Assembly (NCBI RefSeq): GCF_042648145.1 | Contig: NZ_JBHRWV010000001.1 | Location: 248,001-312,000 of the forward strand | Reading direction: 5' to 3' | DNA: 64,000 nt | DNA from: Salinicoccus sesuvii | GTDB lineage: Bacteria; Bacillota; Bacilli; Staphylococcales; Salinicoccaceae | Made by a program: the position numbers and the translations under genes | Notes under the pieces: model-generated | The model's input: the letters and a program-made list of their open reading frames with translations, nothing else | The model's database searches: none | What the model was told of the DNA's origin: nothing | Shown here: in pieces, positions 60,481 through 64,000 of the stretch | Position numbering within the stretch: the first letter of the stretch is position 1 | How the letters are laid out: each line of letters begins with the position of its first letter

Positions 60481-62010
60481 ATGCAGGAGAAAGAAAAAAC
60501 AGGGATGTTCAATCGATTTCTGAATGTCATTGAACGTCTCGGTAATAAGTTGCCGGACCCGATTGTTTTGTTCATCATACTGATGCTTGCGATACTGGTC
60601 GCTTCGTTTTTTGCAGGAATGGCAGGCCTTGAAGCGGAGAATCCGGCGGACGGCGAGACAATCCAGGCTGTCAATCTCCTGTCTGGCAGTGGGATGGTAC
60701 AAATATTGACTGAGGCCATTAACAATTTCAGTGCGTTTCCACCGCTTGGTATGGTGCTCGTTGTCATGATTGGCATCGGACTGTCTGAAAAGTCTGGGTA
60801 TTTCGAGACTGCCATGAGGCGGGCAATTGAAGTATCTCCCCAAAAGCTTATGTTGCCGGCCATCATACTCGTCGGTATCATCGGCAACGTGGCAGGGGAC
60901 GCGGGCCCAATCATCCTGCCGCCGATCGCTGCAATGGTGGTCATGCGCCTCGGCTATCATCCATTCGTCGGTCTGGTTATGGCCTATGCCGCGTCATTAG
61001 GTGCATTTTCAGCGAATGTCATCCCAGGGATGTCTGAAGCGCTGGCTATGGCGTTCACTGTACCAGCAGCACAGATTCTCAACCCGGAGTATACCGGTAA
61101 CTTGCTGATGAACTACTATTTTACAGCTGTAGCGACACTCTTTTTGCTCATCATCATCTTTTATGTGACGAAGAAGATTACGATTCCGCGTCTTGGTACG
61201 TATGAGGGGCAGGAGATGGCGAACAATGAACCGTTAAAACCAAAAGAAGTGACTGCGCTCAGATGGGCCAACGTTTCAGTGGTTTTGACAGCCGTCTTTT
61301 TCATGGTCTTCGTAATTCCCGAGGATGGTATCCTGCGTAATCCGGAAACAGGCTCAATTGTGCAGGAATCGCCGTTCATGGACTCGATTGTATTTATTCT
61401 GACGATCCTGTTCTTTGTTCCCGGCTTAGTCTATGGACTTGTGGCTGGTACACTGCGTACATCGAAAGATTTCGGGCGTATGCTGAGTGATGCCATGGGG
61501 ACGATGGGAAGTTATATTGTATTGGTGTTCTTCGCGGCACAGATGCTTGCTTATTTCAACTGGAGCAATCTCGGCCCGATCATCGCCATCAAAGGGGCTA
61601 ACTTGCTCGAAACGATGAATGTTTCTGGCATTCCGTTGTTCATCGGTTTCATCATTCTGGCAGGACTGATCAATATGATGATCGGCAGTGCTTCGGCAAA
61701 GTGGGCGATTCTGGCACCAGTATTTGTACCGATGTTCATGTTGCTCGGATATGATCCGGCGCTTACACAGTTGCTCTATCGTATCGGTGATTCCTTCTCG
61801 AATCCAGTGACTCCGATGTTGCCATATTTGCCACTGTTGCTGGCGTTTGCCCAGAAATACGATAAAAATGCAGGGCTTGGGACGCTTATAGCTGCCTTGC
61901 TTCCATACGCCATCGTTCTGTTTTTCGCTTGGACGCTTCTACTCATTGTATGGTACCTGCTCGGGATACCGTTAGGTGTCGATGGTCCGATCTATCTGCC
62001 TGAATCTTAA
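60481..62010 (+). CDS. AbgT-family transporter (p-aminobenzoyl-glutamate transporter type)
   Basis: A 509-residue membrane protein with about eleven to twelve spans. AbgT-family blocks: 'GNKLPDPIVLFIILMLAILV' around residues 20-40, 'GIGLSEKSGYFE' near 102, 'GNVAGDAGPIILPPIAAM' near 135, 'MMIGSASAKWAILAP' near 400 and 'RIGDSFSNPVTPMLPY' near 438. The family transports p-aminobenzoyl-glutamate or exports sulfonamide-like antimetabolites. AAGGAGG precedes the ATG at 60481. The M20 hydrolase gene follows 26 bases later, a pairing typical of folate-catabolite use. Confidence 0.84.
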   Translation: MQEKEKTGMFNRFLNVIERLGNKLPDPIVLFIILMLAILVASFFAGMAGLEAENPADGETIQAVNLLSGSGMVQILTEAINNFSAFPPLGMVLVVMIGIGLSEKSGYFETAMRRAIEVSPQKLMLPAIILVGIIGNVAGDAGPIILPPIAAMVVMRLGYHPFVGLVMAYAASLGAFSANVIPGMSEALAMAFTVPAAQILNPEYTGNLLMNYYFTAVATLFLLIIIFYVTKKITIPRLGTYEGQEMANNEPLKPKEVTALRWANVSVVLTAVFFMVFVIPEDGILRNPETGSIVQESPFMDSIVFILTILFFVPGLVYGLVAGTLRTSKDFGRMLSDAMGTMGSYIVLVFFAAQMLAYFNWSNLGPIIAIKGANLLETMNVSGIPLFIGFIILAGLINMMIGSASAKWAILAPVFVPMFMLLGYDPALTQLLYRIGDSFSNPVTPMLPYLPLLLAFAQKYDKNAGLGTLIAALLPYAIVLFFAWTLLLIVWYLLGIPLGVDGPIYLPES

Positions 62011-62036
62011 ACTAAAATTATGTGAGGAGTGGAAAA

Positions 62037-63206
62037 ATGAATGTAGATCAGCAAATTGAAGGTGTAATGGAAGAAGTGATTTCCTGGCGCCGTACCATGC
62101 ACCGTCATCCGGAGATTTCGTTTGAGGAGCACTGGACGAGCAACTATATCGCACAAGAGCTTGGGAAGATCGGTAATATTGAAATTTCAAGACCAACAGA
62201 AACAAGTGTGCTCGGTATCGTGAAAGGCGCCACCCCCGGTCTTAAGGTCGGTTTACGTGCCGACATCGATGCGCTCCAGATTAATGAAGAACGGGACGAT
62301 ATTGATTTCATCTCAGAAAATGAAGGTGCGATGCATGCGTGCGGTCATGATGGTCATGCGGCAATACTGCTTGGAGCAGCGAAAGTGCTCGTTGAAAATA
62401 TCGATGCTCTCCATGGGGAAGTGTATCTGATTTTCCAACATGCAGAAGAAGTGCCGCCAGGCGGAGCAGCTGAAATGGTTGCGACAGGTTTATTCGACGA
62501 CCTCGATTTCATTTATGGACAGCACCTCTTTACACCCATTGCGACGGGTCAAATCGGTATTAAAAGTGGATCGATCACTTCGAACTCGGATAGCTTCGAT
62601 CTTAGGATCCAAGGCAGCGGGGGACATGCCTCCCAACCGGAGAATGCCATTGATCCGATTACCATCGGTGGTCAGATTCTAAACCAGTTCCAGACGATTG
62701 TTTCGCGGATCACGTCACCGCTCGATTCTGTTGTCATCTCGACGACAAAATTCCATGCCGGCAGTGCAAAAAACATCATACCGGATACAGCGATGCTCGA
62801 AGGCAGTGTCCGAACACTAAGTGATGAGACAAGAGCTGTGGTTGCTGAAAGGATGGAGAAAGCAGTGGAAAGTATTTGTGCCATGTATGGTGCGACCTAT
62901 GACTTCTCATTCAATATTGGTTATTCGGCAGTCGTCAATGATTCACTAACGACAGACAAGGTGAAGGAAATTGCTGAACAAAAATTCGGAGACAAAGTGT
63001 TTGAATTTCCACTTGCTATGGGTGGTGAGGACTTTTCTGCATTCTCCAGAATCATACCTGCAACTTATGCATGGATCGGTGCTGGCAATAAGGAGAAAGA
63101 TATGGAGTACCCGCATCACCATCCAAAATTCGGCATTGATGAAGCGGGGTTCATCGATGGTGTCAAAATGATGGTGTATACTGCACTTGAAATGTCGAAA
63201 GAATAG
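62037..63206 (+). CDS. M20-family amidohydrolase (N-acyl amino acid/aminobenzoyl-glutamate type)
   Basis: A 389-residue dinuclear metallo-amidohydrolase. Metal ligands: the Cys-His pair 'ACGHDGHAAILLGA' near 103, Glu-Glu in 'FQHAEEVPPGG' near 138, His in 'IYGQHLFTP' near 164 and His near 359 in 'YPHHHPKFGIDEAG'. A dimerisation domain lies in the middle ('SGGHASQPENAIDP' near 198). GAGGAG lies before the ATG at 62037, so the start at 62022 is not used. Following an AbgT-type transporter, it may cleave the imported p-aminobenzoyl-glutamate or another N-acyl amino acid. Confidence 0.84.
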   Translation: MNVDQQIEGVMEEVISWRRTMHRHPEISFEEHWTSNYIAQELGKIGNIEISRPTETSVLGIVKGATPGLKVGLRADIDALQINEERDDIDFISENEGAMHACGHDGHAAILLGAAKVLVENIDALHGEVYLIFQHAEEVPPGGAAEMVATGLFDDLDFIYGQHLFTPIATGQIGIKSGSITSNSDSFDLRIQGSGGHASQPENAIDPITIGGQILNQFQTIVSRITSPLDSVVISTTKFHAGSAKNIIPDTAMLEGSVRTLSDETRAVVAERMEKAVESICAMYGATYDFSFNIGYSAVVNDSLTTDKVKEIAEQKFGDKVFEFPLAMGGEDFSAFSRIIPATYAWIGAGNKEKDMEYPHHHPKFGIDEAGFIDGVKMMVYTALEMSKE

Positions 63207-63212
63207 TATATG

Positions 63213-63265
63213 AAGAAGGCTGATTTGCGAATGTGTACCATTCGCAAATCAGGCTTCTATTTTTG
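63213..63265. terminator. Terminator after the M20 hydrolase
   Basis: A 14-bp core stem (63220-63233 with 63239-63252), extended by a further 5 bp across a mismatch, followed by T-rich sequence. It separates two convergent genes. Confidence 0.8.
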
Positions 63266-63290
63266 GATCATGTAGCGGTTGGTGATTGGC

Positions 63291-64000
63291 CTATTTGGAC
63301 GTCTGTCTTCTCGGGAAACCAATCAGTATCGCGATGATTCCACAGATGAGCAGTGTGACGGGATAGATAGAGTAAGGAATGATAGCCACAGGTGATATGG
63401 CAGCGAGACCGGCTGCAGCAAGCATCTGGCCACCATAGGGAATAAGACCTTGGAAAGCGGCGGCGAATATATCAAGCAAGCTCGCGGATTTCCTACGATC
63501 GACACCGTATTCATCGGCGATGTCTTTCGCTAGCGGTCCGGTAATGATGATGGATATCGTATTGTTGGCTGTACTCAAATCTGTTGCACTGACGAGTGCG
63601 GCGATACCAAACTCGGCACCTTTCTTGGAACGAATTCTACTCGTAATGAAATGCAGCAAGTAATCGATGCCACCGTAGTGTTCTATCAACGCAATCAATC
63701 CACCAATCAGTACTGCGATGATGGCGATATTCTGCATATTACCGATGCCTTCGCCAGCAGCTGCGACGAGAGAAGTGAAAGTATACGATCCATCAAACAG
63801 GCCGATGAGCCCGGCGAAAACGGTGCCTCCAATCAGAACAATGAGAACGTTGACACCCATCAATGCGATGGCCAAAACAGCAAGGTAGGGCAGTACTTTG
63901 ATGAGATTGAATTCTAGGTCAGTTGGCGGTGTAGTAGATTGCCCTGAAGTAATGAACCACAGAATGACAATCGTCACAAGCGCACCTGGCAAAACAATGA
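63291..64000 (-). CDS. Na+/H+ antiporter NhaC-family protein, 5' partial
   Basis: The minus-strand frame is open to the window end, so the gene starts outside. About 236 C-terminal residues are visible, with five or six membrane spans and a motif-rich centre: 'LVSATDLSTANNTISIIITGP' region near the middle and 'FAAAFQGLIPYGGQMLAAAG' region further on. Such blocks are those of NhaC/ArcD-like ion antiporters, which exchange sodium or amino acids with protons. The sequence ends in 'GFPRRQTSK'. Confidence 0.72.
   Translation of the reverse strand, partial: IVLPGALVTIVILWFITSGQSTTPPTDLEFNLIKVLPYLAVLAIALMGVNVLIVLIGGTVFAGLIGLFDGSYTFTSLVAAAGEGIGNMQNIAIIAVLIGGLIALIEHYGGIDYLLHFITSRIRSKKGAEFGIAALVSATDLSTANNTISIIITGPLAKDIADEYGVDRRKSASLLDIFAAAFQGLIPYGGQMLAAAGLAAISPVAIIPYSIYPVTLLICGIIAILIGFPRRQTSK

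Noticed and set aside
60304..60960. 218-residue minus-strand frame at the start of the AbgT-family gene
   Set aside because: Overlaps the transporter and the divergent promoter region; His/Arg-rich shadow.
1..64000. tRNA or rRNA genes, CRISPR arrays, transposases, integrase or att sites
   Set aside because: None seen by eye on either strand; no regularly spaced repeats and no transposase-like protein among the frames.

Overview
The window is chromosomal DNA of a low-to-moderate GC Firmicute, most likely a Staphylococcaceae member outside Staphylococcus sensu stricto (Salinicoccus or Jeotgalicoccus type; inference). The carotenoid genes resemble the staphyloxanthin enzymes of S. aureus motif by motif. 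The butanediol dehydrogenase, LacD aldolase, MhqO/MhqD pair and Zur-controlled rpsN paralogue also fit this family. No rRNA, tRNA, CRISPR array, transposase or phage gene was recognised.

Layout. 0-2.3 kb: an AT-rich edge gene and a frameshifted PD-(D/E)XK nuclease, the part that looks most like mobile or defence DNA. 2.4-8.3 kb (minus strand): crtP-crtO-crtN-crtQ plus an esterase, with no crtM. 8.9-13.9 kb: an uncharacterised catabolic operon (DUF2848 protein, C-N hydrolase, TRAP transporter, GntR regulator) behind a clear sigma-A promoter that carries cre-like and TGTATACA-type sites. 14.3-21.6 kb: a PRD regulator, a galactitol-type PTS, two zinc-type polyol dehydrogenases, a DeoC aldolase and a 58-residue membrane protein. 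21.6-26.4 kb: unlinked genes. 26.5-31.2 kb: an RpiR regulator divergent from a PfkB kinase, a fructose-family PTS and LacD, probably a tagatose- or other ketohexose-1-phosphate route. 31.2-34.6 kb: an orphan peptide-binding lipoprotein, then a Zur box with a CobW GTPase and zinc-free S14.

34.9-42.8 kb: a second TRAP-based catabolic island (RidA, M29/NicX-like metalloenzyme, DctPQM, GntR, KdgD, 2-oxoglutarate semialdehyde dehydrogenase). Three copies of a dyad motif, ATTGT-N3-ACAAT or close variants, lie in its control regions and tie its transcription units together. 42.8-49.5 kb: a methyltransferase, aldose epimerase, and an alpha-glucoside operon (LacI, GH13, PTS EIIBCA) whose LacI frame lacks an ordinary start codon. 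49.6-56.5 kb: an MhqR-type quinone-detoxification operon, butanediol dehydrogenase, ZIP transporter, and an XRE/PLDc_N/ABC-2 cassette. 56.5-64 kb: catalase, aldo/keto reductase, TIM-barrel isomerase, an AbgT-family transporter with an M20 hydrolase, and an antiporter running off the end.

Overall this is an accessory, carbohydrate- and organic-acid-scavenging region organised as self-contained uptake, catabolism and regulator modules, with three cre-like sites suggesting CcpA control. The least explained parts are the two TRAP islands and the gat/deoC operon. All coordinates were read by eye; no database search was run.
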